This document shows, piece by piece, positions 7,135 through 12,789 of a DNA stretch of 12,789 bases. Each line of letters begins with the position of its first letter. Position 1 is the stretch's first letter. The translations under genes were made by a program, and so were the position numbers. The notes below the pieces were generated by a model, which was not told the origin of the DNA, made no database searches, and was given only the letters and a program-made list of their open reading frames with translations. Source of the stretch: CAYUCY01 sp964443525 (GTDB lineage: Bacteria; Pseudomonadota; Alphaproteobacteria; Caedimonadales; Caedimonadaceae); the NCBI GenBank assembly GCA_964443525.1, contig CAYUCY010000045.1:1-12789 (forward strand). Direction: 5' to 3'.

Positions 7135-7494
7135 TCACCATTCCTTCTCCATTCGGATAACGTCGATGGATACGTTGTCGGGAAGAAGAGTCTTTTCTTC
7201 TCCCGATACCTTCCAACCTTTTTTCTTATAAAAATCGAGACCTGAGAAAGTGGCACCCAGCACCACTTTAAGGAAGTCTTTCTTTTTTGCGGCTTCCTCC
7301 GCAGCATTCAGAATAAGGGATCCAACACTCTTTCCCCCAAAAGCTGGATAAACAAACATGGCTCTGATTCGAGTGGGATTCGTCTTCGAGTTCAAGATTT
7401 CACACTTTGCGCTCCAGGTTTGAGGACCTGCATATAACGTTGTTCGAAAACTCCATCCTCCACATCCCGGGACTAAACATCTATTTTTGATCAA
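7135..7494 (-). CDS. N-terminally truncated GNAT acetyltransferase (probable decaying gene)
   Basis: A 119-codon frame matching the C-terminal two thirds of a GNAT acyltransferase. GCGGWSFRTTLYAG, RIRAMFVYP, LILNAAEEAAKKKDF and LDFYKKKGWKVSGEE follow the order seen in the family of 150-170 residues (strand 4, acetyl-CoA site, helix, strand 6). The in-frame sequence reads back from TTG at 7494 through sensible residues (SRQGFLLIKN) to two consecutive TGA codons, so about 50 N-terminal residues are missing. The acetyl-CoA loop is also degraded: the family's [RQ]xxGxG position reads GGKSVG, without the Arg/Gln and the first Gly. TTG at 7494 has an AAGGA a few bases upstream, so a short protein could still be made. 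Most likely a pseudogene or non-catalytic remnant; the natural substrate cannot be inferred. Confidence 0.72.
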   Translation of the reverse strand: MIKNRCLVPGCGGWSFRTTLYAGPQTWSAKCEILNSKTNPTRIRAMFVYPAFGGKSVGSLILNAAEEAAKKKDFLKVVLGATFSGLDFYKKKGWKVSGEEKTLLPDNVSIDVIRMEKEW

Positions 7495-7610
7495 CAGAAA
7501 TCCTTGTCTGCTAACGTTTAAATCCTTTCATCAAGTGATCTTTCTCTGGATTAACTTTTCATTAATCATTTTTTTGTAAAATAAGAATAGAAATAAAAAG
7601 GGAGGTTAAA

Positions 7611-8243
7611 GTGAAAAACAAATTAAAAACAGTACTGACTGTATCGTCTTTACTGTTATCTACGGTTCCGGCATCGGCTTATGTTTATTCTATCACCAAT
7701 GGAACGCCTGAAACGATCGCAGTTGATCTTTACGGAATTGCTGTCATCGGCGGATCCATGTTTCAGGGGAGTATGCCCGACTGGGGAATCAACCCTTATA
7801 GAGTCTCTAACTATGGAAAAACGATCCATGTCAGAAATGCGGGACATGCAAGCGGACCCCAAAGAATAGGTCCGGGACAAACAGCTGAGTATGACTTTAA
7901 TTCTCTCGATTTCGGCATTTGTCTTGATCTTGCAAACGTCAAAGTCGGCATCCAATCACAAGGTTTTTCAATGATTGCAAGGGACGTCGTGAATTTGCCC
8001 AACCAATATTATGATGCTCTGTTCGGCAGCATTGCGGAATTCGGGACAGACATTGGTAAAATGGCCCAAGCTGCCAAAGTTGCAGGCGGTAAAGGACAGG
8101 CGATTGCCGCTGCAGGTGAAGGCCTCGGCAGCCTGATCGGCACCATCGGAAATCTGGTGAGGCACAGTACCTGTAAGAACGTTTCCTTTATCGTGATTAA
8201 GGATGAAAATAAAGCCATCAAAGTAACCACAAAAGGCTTGTAG
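7611..8243 (+). CDS. secreted protein of unknown family with Gly/Ala-rich segment
   Basis: A 210-residue exported protein, not recognised. It has a classic signal peptide (MKNKLKTVLTVSSLLLSTVPASA, cut after Ala23). The mature N-terminal part (24-125) looks beta-rich: YVYSITNGTPETIAVDLYG, then PGQTAEYDFNSLDFGICLDL. A region at about 149-183 is rich in Gly and Ala with spaced glycines (AAKVAGGKGQAIAAAGEGLG, then SLIGTIGNLV), which could form a membrane-active glycine-zipper helix. A short beta-like tail contains Cys188. Cys104 and Cys188 are the only cysteines and could form a disulfide in the periplasm or outside. Start is GTG at 7611 with a strong AGGGAGG ribosome-binding site (7599-7605). 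It is the only plus-strand gene between 1138 and 12230, is monocistronic, and ends at a strong terminator. A toxin-like, pore-forming or host-directed role is speculation. Confidence 0.85.
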   Translation: MKNKLKTVLTVSSLLLSTVPASAYVYSITNGTPETIAVDLYGIAVIGGSMFQGSMPDWGINPYRVSNYGKTIHVRNAGHASGPQRIGPGQTAEYDFNSLDFGICLDLANVKVGIQSQGFSMIARDVVNLPNQYYDALFGSIAEFGTDIGKMAQAAKVAGGKGQAIAAAGEGLGSLIGTIGNLVRHSTCKNVSFIVIKDENKAIKVTTKGL

Positions 8244-8256
8244 ATTTCACAGCACC

Positions 8257-8285
8257 AAAAAAGGCCCGCTTCTCGGGCCTTTTTT
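8257..8285. terminator. strong intrinsic terminator, usable in both directions
   Basis: AAAAAAGGCCCG (8257-8268), loop CTTCT, CGGGCCTTTTTT (8274-8285): a 12-bp perfect inverted repeat with a GC core and a run of six T. It lies 14 bp after the secreted-protein stop. Because it is symmetric with A and T runs on both sides, it can also end transcripts of the convergent SIMPL gene on the minus strand. Confidence 0.93.
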
Positions 8286-8329
8286 ATATCCCTACTCCAC
8301 CCCTTCTTGAAAGATATAACAATTTAAAT

Positions 8330-8373
8330 AAGCGAAAAGCCTTCCTCCCAAAGGGAGGTGAGGTTAAACGCTT
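8330..8373 (-). other. long interrupted hairpin behind the SIMPL gene
   Basis: Three stacked stems: AAGCG/CGCTT (8330-8334 with 8369-8373), AGCCT/AGGTT (with one G-U pair) and CCTCCC/GGGAGG (8344-8349 with 8353-8358), around a loop of AAA. The internal loops are AAA opposite AAA and T opposite TG. It sits 12 bp beyond the SIMPL stop codon on the minus strand, before the shared terminator. Without a strong U-run it is more likely an RNA 3'-end structure than a terminator by itself. Confidence 0.6.
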
Positions 8374-8385
8374 AACTTTTTAAAG

Positions 8386-9123
8386 TTACGACTCCAAGAA
8401 AAAGTCAAAGGTGGAGACAACGCGAATCTTTTTCATCAATGTGGTCTGACCAGAATCCCAGCTTTCGGAAGGGCCGGCATTGGGGTCTTGAATGGTGATC
8501 ACGCCCTGATTCGCGCGTCTGATGGCGCCGACTTTACTCCCTGAATCTTTCGCAAACTGCTCGGCCATAGCGCGAGCATTCTTGGTTGCCTCTGCGAGGA
8601 TTTCAGGCCGCATTTCATTAAAGTTGCTCATGGTATAACGAGGGTTCGAGTCCATCAAGGTGACACCTTCTTTAATCAACTGAGCGAGCTTTGTATTAAC
8701 TTTCTCAACCAAATCCACTTTTTTCGATTTGACCTGGTACCCTGCCTGGATCAGATATCGATTGGGGGGTAACTTATCTAAATACTCACGGGCATGAGTA
8801 TCCGTAATCCGGGACGGAAGAACGAGAATTTCATCCTCGGAGAACCCCTGCCCTTTCAAGAAGGCTGCTACTTTTTCCATATGGGCCGCACTTTGGGTAT
8901 TAAGCTCCGCCAAATCATTGCCCGCCACATTGAAACGGAGATCCCACTCAGCCACATCGGATTTTACAACTCTCTCAACAAGACCCTTCACCGTAACAAA
9001 CCGTTCGCTCGCCCGGGCCGCCATCATACCTTTATAGACAAAAAATCCAGCAAGCATCGGACCGGATGCAATTGAAAGGCCGAGTGCAAGGGCGGGAAGG
9101 GCTAATTTTTTCGGTTGATCCAT
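8386..9123 (-). CDS. SIMPL domain (DUF541) protein, membrane-anchored
   Basis: A 245-residue protein with a SIMPL (DUF541) domain. An N-terminal hydrophobic segment (about 8-30, LALPALALGLSIASGPMLAGFFV) serves as uncleaved anchor or signal, placing the rest in the periplasm. The domain is recognised from RFVTVKGLVERVVKSDVAEW near 41-60, the region around GFSEDEILVLPSRITDT, and the C-terminal half with ATKNARAMAEQFAKDSGSKVGAIRRANQGVITI. SIMPL proteins are known as outer-membrane or periplasmic factors of poorly defined function, linked with envelope stress. The start chosen is ATG at 9123 because GAGAGGAG precedes it with normal spacing; an upstream in-frame TTG at 9141 would overlap this site. 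The gene follows the class A PBP by 83 bp on the same strand and may belong to the same transcript. Confidence 0.9.
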   Translation of the reverse strand: MDQPKKLALPALALGLSIASGPMLAGFFVYKGMMAARASERFVTVKGLVERVVKSDVAEWDLRFNVAGNDLAELNTQSAAHMEKVAAFLKGQGFSEDEILVLPSRITDTHAREYLDKLPPNRYLIQAGYQVKSKKVDLVEKVNTKLAQLIKEGVTLMDSNPRYTMSNFNEMRPEILAEATKNARAMAEQFAKDSGSKVGAIRRANQGVITIQDPNAGPSESWDSGQTTLMKKIRVVSTFDFFLES

Positions 9124-9199
9124 TGGGAGCTCCTCTCTCAAGAAGATAACAATCTCATCACACAGAATTAGGCTATCACTTCTGAAATGGGATGCCTAG

Positions 9200-9230
9200 G
9201 GGCTCCTCAAAAATTTTTTTCAGGAAGCCC
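9200..9230 (-). other. stem-loop over the PBP stop codon
   Basis: GGGCTCCT (9200-9207) pairs with AGGAAGCCC (9222-9230) with one bulged base, and an A-run/T-run in the loop can extend the pairing. The stop codon at 9207-9209 lies inside the structure. On the minus strand it is followed by CCTAGG and no U-run, so it could moderate read-through into the SIMPL gene. Confidence 0.45.
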
Positions 9231-11069
9231 TGTATGTGCCGCTTTCATATAATCTCGCCAAAGATCGGCGGGCAAGGTTCCGCCCGTGACGCGTTTCATG
9301 GGGCTGTTATCATCGTTCCCCATCCACACCCCCGTAATAAGGTCGGGTGTAAACCCGATTACCCAGGCATCTTTATGGTTTTGACTCGTCCCCGTTTTCC
9401 CTGCACAGGGACGGCCGATATGCGCTCTCTTGCCCGTCCCGTAAGAAAAAGAGGCTTGAAGCAGTTTGGTCATCTCTCCCGCTTGCTCTTCTGTTATTTT
9501 TTGAAGAGCACTTTCCCTTTTTTTCCTGTAGAGGATTTTTCCCTCGGAATCTCTGATTTCCTCAATGCCGTAGGGCTCTACCCCATAGCCGTGATTGGCG
9601 ACGACGCCATAGGCCGCCGTAACCTCCAAAAGGGTTGCTTCCCCCGATCCTAAAGCAATCGTCAAATCGCAGGGTTGAGGACTTCTGAGGCCAAGTTTAA
9701 AGGCCATCTTTGCAAGAGCATCTCGTCCGGCTTGATGGGCGAGCCGGACGGTAGTGGTGTTGATCGAATAAGCGAAGCTGTCTTGTAGACTCACCTCTCC
9801 TCGAGGTATCCAAGAATAATTTTTAGGTTGCCACTTTCCAAGACGAATAGGGAGATCGCTCACTTGGGTCTGTGCATTCAACCCTTTTTGAAGAACCGTC
9901 AGGTAGATAAAAAGCTTGAAAGCCGACCCTGGTTGCCTTTTCGCTTGCGTGGCCCGATTGAATTGACTGTGCACATAGTCGACCCCTCCGACAAGTGCTC
10001 TGACCGCACCTCTCGGCGTGATGGAGACGAGAGCCGCCTGCGAAACATTTTTCTCTCGCCCTTGTTTTTCAACAACTGTTTTCAAACTTTCCTCAGCCAA
10101 GTTTTGCAGACGGATGTCCAACGTCGTTTTAACGATGACATCCTGATTAAGCCCACCCAACAGGATTTCCAAATTTTCGAAAATCCAGTCAGCAAAATAT
10201 CGCCCCGTAGAAGCTTTTTGCCGTGCCCTATATAAATCAGGAGGGGGAATTTCATAGCGCGCTCGAAGAGCTGCGTCAATCATACCTGCCTCCGCCATTG
10301 CAGAGAGGACGACCTTTGCTCTTGCATGCGCCTCTTCGGGGTGAGCTTGCGGGGAATATTTGGTAGGCGCCTTTAACAAGCCTGCAATGACGGCCGCTTC
10401 ATAAAGCGTCAGGTTTCTAGCAGATTTTCCGAAATATTTATGAGCGGCCGCATCAATCCCGTAAACTCCTGCTCCCAGATAAACGCGATTCAAATAGAGA
10501 GTCAGAATTTGATCTTTCGAAAATTTTGTCTCGAGCCAGAAGGCGAGGATCACCTCTTGGATCTTCCGCCTGAGAGATTTATCTTGATAAGTATAAAGCC
10601 CCTCACTGAGAAGAAAGTTTTTGGCCAGCTGTTGGGTAAGGGTGCTCCCTCCTTGCCGCACACCTCCGGATCGCCAGTTATTGACAACAGCCCGCAGGAT
10701 CCCCCAAGGATCAACGCCGAAATGATTGTAAAAGCGTCTATCTTCGATCGCCATCAAAGCCTTGGGCACATGGTCGGGAAGGTCTTTCAACGTTACAAAC
10801 CGTCCGTACAGGTCCCCGTAAGTTGCAAGCACGGAATTATCTCGAGCAAGCAAGGTAACACCCGGTTTTCTTGTAGCCGTCATCATCCGGGTCACATCCG
10901 GAAGATCGTAAGTAAACCAAACAAAAAGACCCGCAAAAAGGGTGCCTCCCCAAATAAAGAGATTTAAGATGAGCGTGAAAAAGAGCCCACGGCGCGGCTT
11001 TAAGAATTTCTTTTTGGCCTCTCGGGATTGAGATTTATTCTTAAAAACCTTCTTTTTCCGCGGAGCCAT
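9207..11069 (-). CDS. class A penicillin-binding protein (PBP1A-type bifunctional transglycosylase/transpeptidase)
   Basis: A 620-residue bifunctional peptidoglycan synthase of the inner membrane that polymerises lipid II into glycan strands and cross-links peptides. It begins with a very basic cytoplasmic tail (MAPRKKKVFKNKSQSREAKK) and one membrane helix near 30-52. The GT51 transglycosylase shows the catalytic Glu in IEDRRFYNHFGVD (Glu109), GGSTLTQQLAKN (140-151), RRKIQEVILAFWLE with the second Glu172, and LYLNRVYLGAGVYGIDAAA. The transpeptidase has SxxK at Ser382-Ala-Phe-Lys385, SxN at Ser435-Ile-Asn437 and KTG at 558-560, so all three motifs are intact. It is shorter than enterobacterial PBP1A and lacks a large C-terminal extension. 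It starts 7 bp after the idi stop with no strong ribosome-binding site, which suggests coupling to idi. Confidence 0.96.
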   Translation of the reverse strand: MAPRKKKVFKNKSQSREAKKKFLKPRRGLFFTLILNLFIWGGTLFAGLFVWFTYDLPDVTRMMTATRKPGVTLLARDNSVLATYGDLYGRFVTLKDLPDHVPKALMAIEDRRFYNHFGVDPWGILRAVVNNWRSGGVRQGGSTLTQQLAKNFLLSEGLYTYQDKSLRRKIQEVILAFWLETKFSKDQILTLYLNRVYLGAGVYGIDAAAHKYFGKSARNLTLYEAAVIAGLLKAPTKYSPQAHPEEAHARAKVVLSAMAEAGMIDAALRARYEIPPPDLYRARQKASTGRYFADWIFENLEILLGGLNQDVIVKTTLDIRLQNLAEESLKTVVEKQGREKNVSQAALVSITPRGAVRALVGGVDYVHSQFNRATQAKRQPGSAFKLFIYLTVLQKGLNAQTQVSDLPIRLGKWQPKNYSWIPRGEVSLQDSFAYSINTTTVRLAHQAGRDALAKMAFKLGLRSPQPCDLTIALGSGEATLLEVTAAYGVVANHGYGVEPYGIEEIRDSEGKILYRKKRESALQKITEEQAGEMTKLLQASFSYGTGKRAHIGRPCAGKTGTSQNHKDAWVIGFTPDLITGVWMGNDDNSPMKRVTGGTLPADLWRDYMKAAHTGLPEKNF

Positions 11070-11075
11070 CGATCA

Positions 11076-11636
11076 TCAGGCCGCCTGCAAAAAGGGTAAA
11101 TTCATCTGCGCAAAAACAGGCTCGTAATACTTGAGGAGGTAAAGACGGAACCACCTCGCATAGAGGTGGGGATTCCGTTTTACATCTTCTCGTAAGTCAC
11201 GCGGCGGTATCCAAGTGTATTCCGAAACCTCGTCAGGATTCGGGCGAATTTCAATTTGCCTCACATGCCCCTCAAAAACATGCACATATTCGTGTTCAAA
11301 AAGACCATCCCTGAGACGCAAAAAATATTTAACATGCGTCACAGGCACGATCGGACAAGAAAAACCGAGCTCTTCATCCAGTCTTCTTTTGGCTGCCTGC
11401 CAAACGGGCTCACCAGGATAAGGATGACCGCAAACCGTATTGGCCCAAAGACCCGCCGAGTGATATTTGGTTGGGGCCCGCCTTTGGATCAACAATTCTC
11501 CTTTCGGATTATAAATCATGACGGAAAACGCTCGATGGAGAAGCCCCTTCCGATGCGCCTCGAGCTTTTCTGAAATACCGATGTCCTCATCGGCCTCATT
11601 AATCAGAACAAGGTCAATTTGGTTTTTTTGGTGCAT
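11076..11636 (-). CDS. idi: isopentenyl-diphosphate delta-isomerase, type 1
   Basis: A 186-residue Nudix-fold enzyme that interconverts isopentenyl and dimethylallyl diphosphate in the cytosol, feeding synthesis of polyprenyl carriers and quinones. Diagnostic parts are KLEAHRKGLLHRAFSV (metal ligands His28 and His34), KYHSAGLWANTVCGHP (58-72) with the catalytic Cys69 and His71, the Nudix-like helix GEPVWQAAKRRLDEELGF (75-92) and EHEYVHVFEGH with Glu114 and Glu116. All expected active-site residues are present and the length is usual. The start is ATG at 11636 with AAGGG upstream. It overlaps the end of the lipoprotein gene by 23 bp and precedes the PBP gene by 7 bp, so the three are probably cotranscribed. 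Two TGA codons stand in tandem at its end. Confidence 0.96.
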   Translation of the reverse strand: MHQKNQIDLVLINEADEDIGISEKLEAHRKGLLHRAFSVMIYNPKGELLIQRRAPTKYHSAGLWANTVCGHPYPGEPVWQAAKRRLDEELGFSCPIVPVTHVKYFLRLRDGLFEHEYVHVFEGHVRQIEIRPNPDEVSEYTWIPPRDLREDVKRNPHLYARWFRLYLLKYYEPVFAQMNLPFLQAA

Positions 11637-11922
11637 TGGCTTTTTCCCTTAAGCGAATTTTAGTTTTATCCGGCTCTGACGTTGAAAGCCTTAAAACGGA
11701 AGATCCCATTTTGATCTCGGTTGCGGGTGCCTCATCCAAAATCGAGGAAACGCTGTGCTGTGGCCGATCCCATGGCTTCTCTTTCTTGGTAGGAGTTTCG
11801 TTTCTTTCAAAAAAGTTCTCTTGCACAAAACATCTTTCACCTGAGCAGTGACAACCGGCCAGAGTCAAACTGAAGAGGAAACTTACCCTTTTCAACGCCT
11901 TCATTATTCTTGAAAAACTCAT
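11614..11922 (-). CDS. small putative lipoprotein
   Basis: A 102-residue protein with a lipoprotein signal peptide: basic n-region (MSFSRIMKALKR), hydrophobic VSFLFSLT and a lipobox LAGC with the lipidated Cys24. The mature part (about 79 residues) is charged, low in hydrophobic residues and probably disordered, with two extra cysteines near the start (CHCSGERC) and Lys/Arg-rich end. No known family is recognised. Start is ATG at 11922; ATG at 11904 would give a shorter signal with a similar lipobox. It ends inside the idi gene (23-bp overlap), so translational coupling to idi is likely. The frame opposite (11636-11851, plus) has no signal features and is taken as a shadow. Confidence 0.68.
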   Translation of the reverse strand: MSFSRIMKALKRVSFLFSLTLAGCHCSGERCFVQENFFERNETPTKKEKPWDRPQHSVSSILDEAPATEIKMGSSVLRLSTSEPDKTKIRLREKANAPKKPN

Positions 11923-12089
11923 CTATTTTTCTTAGAAATTACATACTTTTAAAGGCTTGTCGATCCTTTTTTGCCCTACAAATATATCCGTTCCCTCTGG
12001 AAAGGCACCACTTTATTGCCCATAAAATTGAGAGATCCGTTGCTTCATTTTTAATTGAAATATCAATGAGATAATGTACCTTTTCAATT

Positions 12090-12111
12090 TGAGTTAAATG
12101 TGAGTTAAATA
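12090..12111. repeat. 11-bp direct tandem repeat (possible operator)
   Basis: TGAGTTAAATG (12090-12100) is followed at once by TGAGTTAAATA (12101-12111): 10 of 11 bases are identical, spaced by one helical turn. It lies 8 bp upstream of a possible -35 element, the usual place for an activator site. The regulatory role is inferred. Confidence 0.5.
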
Positions 12112-12118
12112 AAATCTT

Positions 12119-12146
12119 TTGACCTAGGTTTCACTTTTTCTCTACT
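12119..12146 (+). promoter_or_regulatory. candidate promoter of the surface-protein gene
   Basis: TTGACC (12119-12124, 5 of 6 matches to -35) and TCTACT (12141-12146, 4 of 6 to -10) are separated by 16 bp. Transcription would start near 12153, leaving a leader of about 78 nt that contains the hairpin at 12170-12189. The weak -10 fits a promoter that needs an activator. Confidence 0.35.
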
Positions 12147-12148
12147 TC

Positions 12149-12199
12149 CTAACCCCGAAGAGACCCATGCCGGCCCTTGGGAGAGCCGGATACTGTTAG
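12149..12199 (+). other. structured leader upstream of the surface-protein gene
   Basis: CTAAC (12149-12153) can pair with GTTAG (12195-12199), enclosing the stem CCGGC/GCCGG (12170-12174 with 12185-12189). This GC-rich block stands out from its AT-rich surroundings and lies 32 bp before the start codon. It matches no riboswitch that could be recognised by eye; it may control translation or transcript stability. Confidence 0.4.
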
Positions 12200-12230
12200 C
12201 TAAAACCGATAAGTAAAGGAGCGCAAAGAA

Positions 12231-12789
12231 ATGAATGTTTTTTGGGAAACGGTAAGGGATGGATTGCCTCAGAAAAGGCCTTTTAGAGAAAAATTAAGGA
12301 ATCTTTTCCAACAAGGTGAGAGCTTCTTCTTTAAATTATTTTATAAATCTCGCATCATAAAGATAGCTATAATGCTTGCTTTCTACGGTGCGACACCCCT
12401 TTGGGCTAGCCAAAATCAAACTAATACGGAGGCTCCTCCTTTGGTGACCTCTTCTCTTCAACAAGAAGAAAAGAATATCCCCCAAAACATAAACACGATA
12501 TCAATGAAGAATCCTGATGTAGGAGAGAGCGATCCCGAGGAATCTTGGCAAGAGTATGAAGTACTTCCTAAGATCAAGGGATCCCCCAGGATTGGAGCTC
12601 TCCCCGGCGGGAACTTCGTCATCACTTGGAAGGAACGTCCATCGCCTTATGATCCTTGGTACGTCTATGCCCGCCTTTATAATGCAAACGGGGCACCGCA
12701 AACAGGTGTTTTGCAAATAGATGGAGCAGGAGCTCCGGACGCAATTTTCCCCGAGGAGCTGAGGATTTTAGGGGAGGTGGTTCCCTTTT
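12231..12789 (+). CDS. start of a large exported surface/adhesin-like protein (runs off the window)
   Basis: The frame is open from ATG at 12231 to the right edge (186 codons). AAAGGAG at 12214-12220 is a good ribosome-binding site. The N-terminus is long: about 38 charged residues (MNVFWETVRDGLPQKRPFRE and onward), then a hydrophobic core (RIIKIAIMLAFYGATPLWA) with a likely cut after Ala59. Such extended signal peptides occur in autotransporters and other large secreted proteins. A Gln/Asn/Thr/Glu-rich linker (60-110) leads to SPRIGALPGGNFVITWKER and WYVYARLYNANGAPQTG. These match the pattern of a repeat found in giant proteobacterial surface and RTX-like proteins (consensus like ALPDGGFVVTW...VYAQRYDANG). 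A large adhesin-type protein continuing beyond the window is therefore likely. Family membership is from remembered motif pattern only. Confidence 0.8.
   Translation, partial: MNVFWETVRDGLPQKRPFREKLRNLFQQGESFFFKLFYKSRIIKIAIMLAFYGATPLWASQNQTNTEAPPLVTSSLQQEEKNIPQNINTISMKNPDVGESDPEESWQEYEVLPKIKGSPRIGALPGGNFVITWKERPSPYDPWYVYARLYNANGAPQTGVLQIDGAGAPDAIFPEELRILGEVVPF

Larger units (their letters stand above)
11923..12230. other. divergent 308-bp spacer between the lipoprotein and surface-protein genes
   Basis: No ORF worth reporting lies here. The left part must hold the promoter of the lipoprotein-idi-PBP transcript, but no pair of hexamers there is convincing. The right part holds an 11-bp tandem repeat, a possible promoter and a hairpin leader, listed separately. 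Confidence 0.6.

Noticed and set aside
11636..11851. 71-codon plus-strand frame opposite the lipoprotein gene
   Set aside because: The minus-strand frame has a clear LAGC lipobox and fits the operon; the plus-strand frame has no supporting signal.
11936..11963. Possible promoter TCGACA / TAATTT for the lipoprotein-idi transcript (minus strand)
   Set aside because: The -10 has only three matches and the predicted start leaves almost no leader before the ATG at 11922.
12501..12716. 71-codon minus-strand frame near the right edge
   Set aside because: It is antisense to the open plus-strand surface-protein frame, which has a ribosome-binding site, export signal and repeat motif.
1..12789. Search for CRISPR arrays, insertion sequences, integrases or known defence and toxin-antitoxin modules
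   Set aside because: No regularly spaced repeats, transposase motifs or recognisable defence genes were seen. The only long exact repeat is the 48-bp duplication.

Overview
The window reads as part of a Gram-negative, probably alphaproteobacterial chromosome of moderate GC with AT-rich intergenic spacers. The best clues are a class A penicillin-binding protein with an alphaproteobacterial look, a Flp pilin plus a TadG-like von Willebrand protein, a type 1 isopentenyl-diphosphate isomerase of the AHRKGLLHRAFSV kind, and several exported proteins of unknown function. A host-associated order such as Holosporales or Rickettsiales is possible, but this is inference. Almost everything between 1138 and 11922 lies on the minus strand; only the secreted protein at 7611 interrupts this. 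Both window edges cut a gene: a tRNA-Val on the left and a large surface-protein gene on the right.

Left part (1-2725). The 3' part of tRNA-Val(UAC) is followed by a nucleoside phosphorylase gene and a small lysine-rich ORF. Converging on these is a minus-strand gene (1138-2224) broken by a 10-N assembly gap. Joined in frame across the gap, it encodes an exported protein whose strand/loop pattern resembles a Rossmann-fold methyltransferase. Its translation start lies inside a perfect 48-bp tandem duplication, so the gene has two in-frame starts, each with the same ribosome-binding site. Upstream of it is a DUF486 membrane protein.

Centre (2726-8243). The ribosome-associated GTPase gene typA precedes a 311-bp spacer. 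Next come a TadG-like vWA pilus protein with a near-consensus sigma-70 promoter and, upstream of it, a 51-residue Flp pilin gene behind an extremely AT-rich leader. No other tad genes are in view. A GNAT acetyltransferase that has lost its N-terminal third lies upstream of the pilin. A divergently oriented gene encodes a 210-residue secreted protein of unknown family with a Gly/Ala-rich segment.

Right part (8250-12789). A strong terminator, usable from both sides, separates the secreted gene from the minus-strand cluster lipoprotein - idi - class A PBP - SIMPL protein. Overlap or 7-bp spacing suggests coupled expression of the first three: a small lipoprotein, supply of isoprenoid precursors (used for undecaprenyl carrier), and peptidoglycan polymerisation. 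A 308-bp spacer with a short tandem repeat and a structured leader precedes a plus-strand gene that runs off the window. It encodes an exported protein with a long N-terminal extension and the first repeat of a type common in very large surface proteins. Several minus-strand genes have a stem-loop directly at or beside the stop codon.
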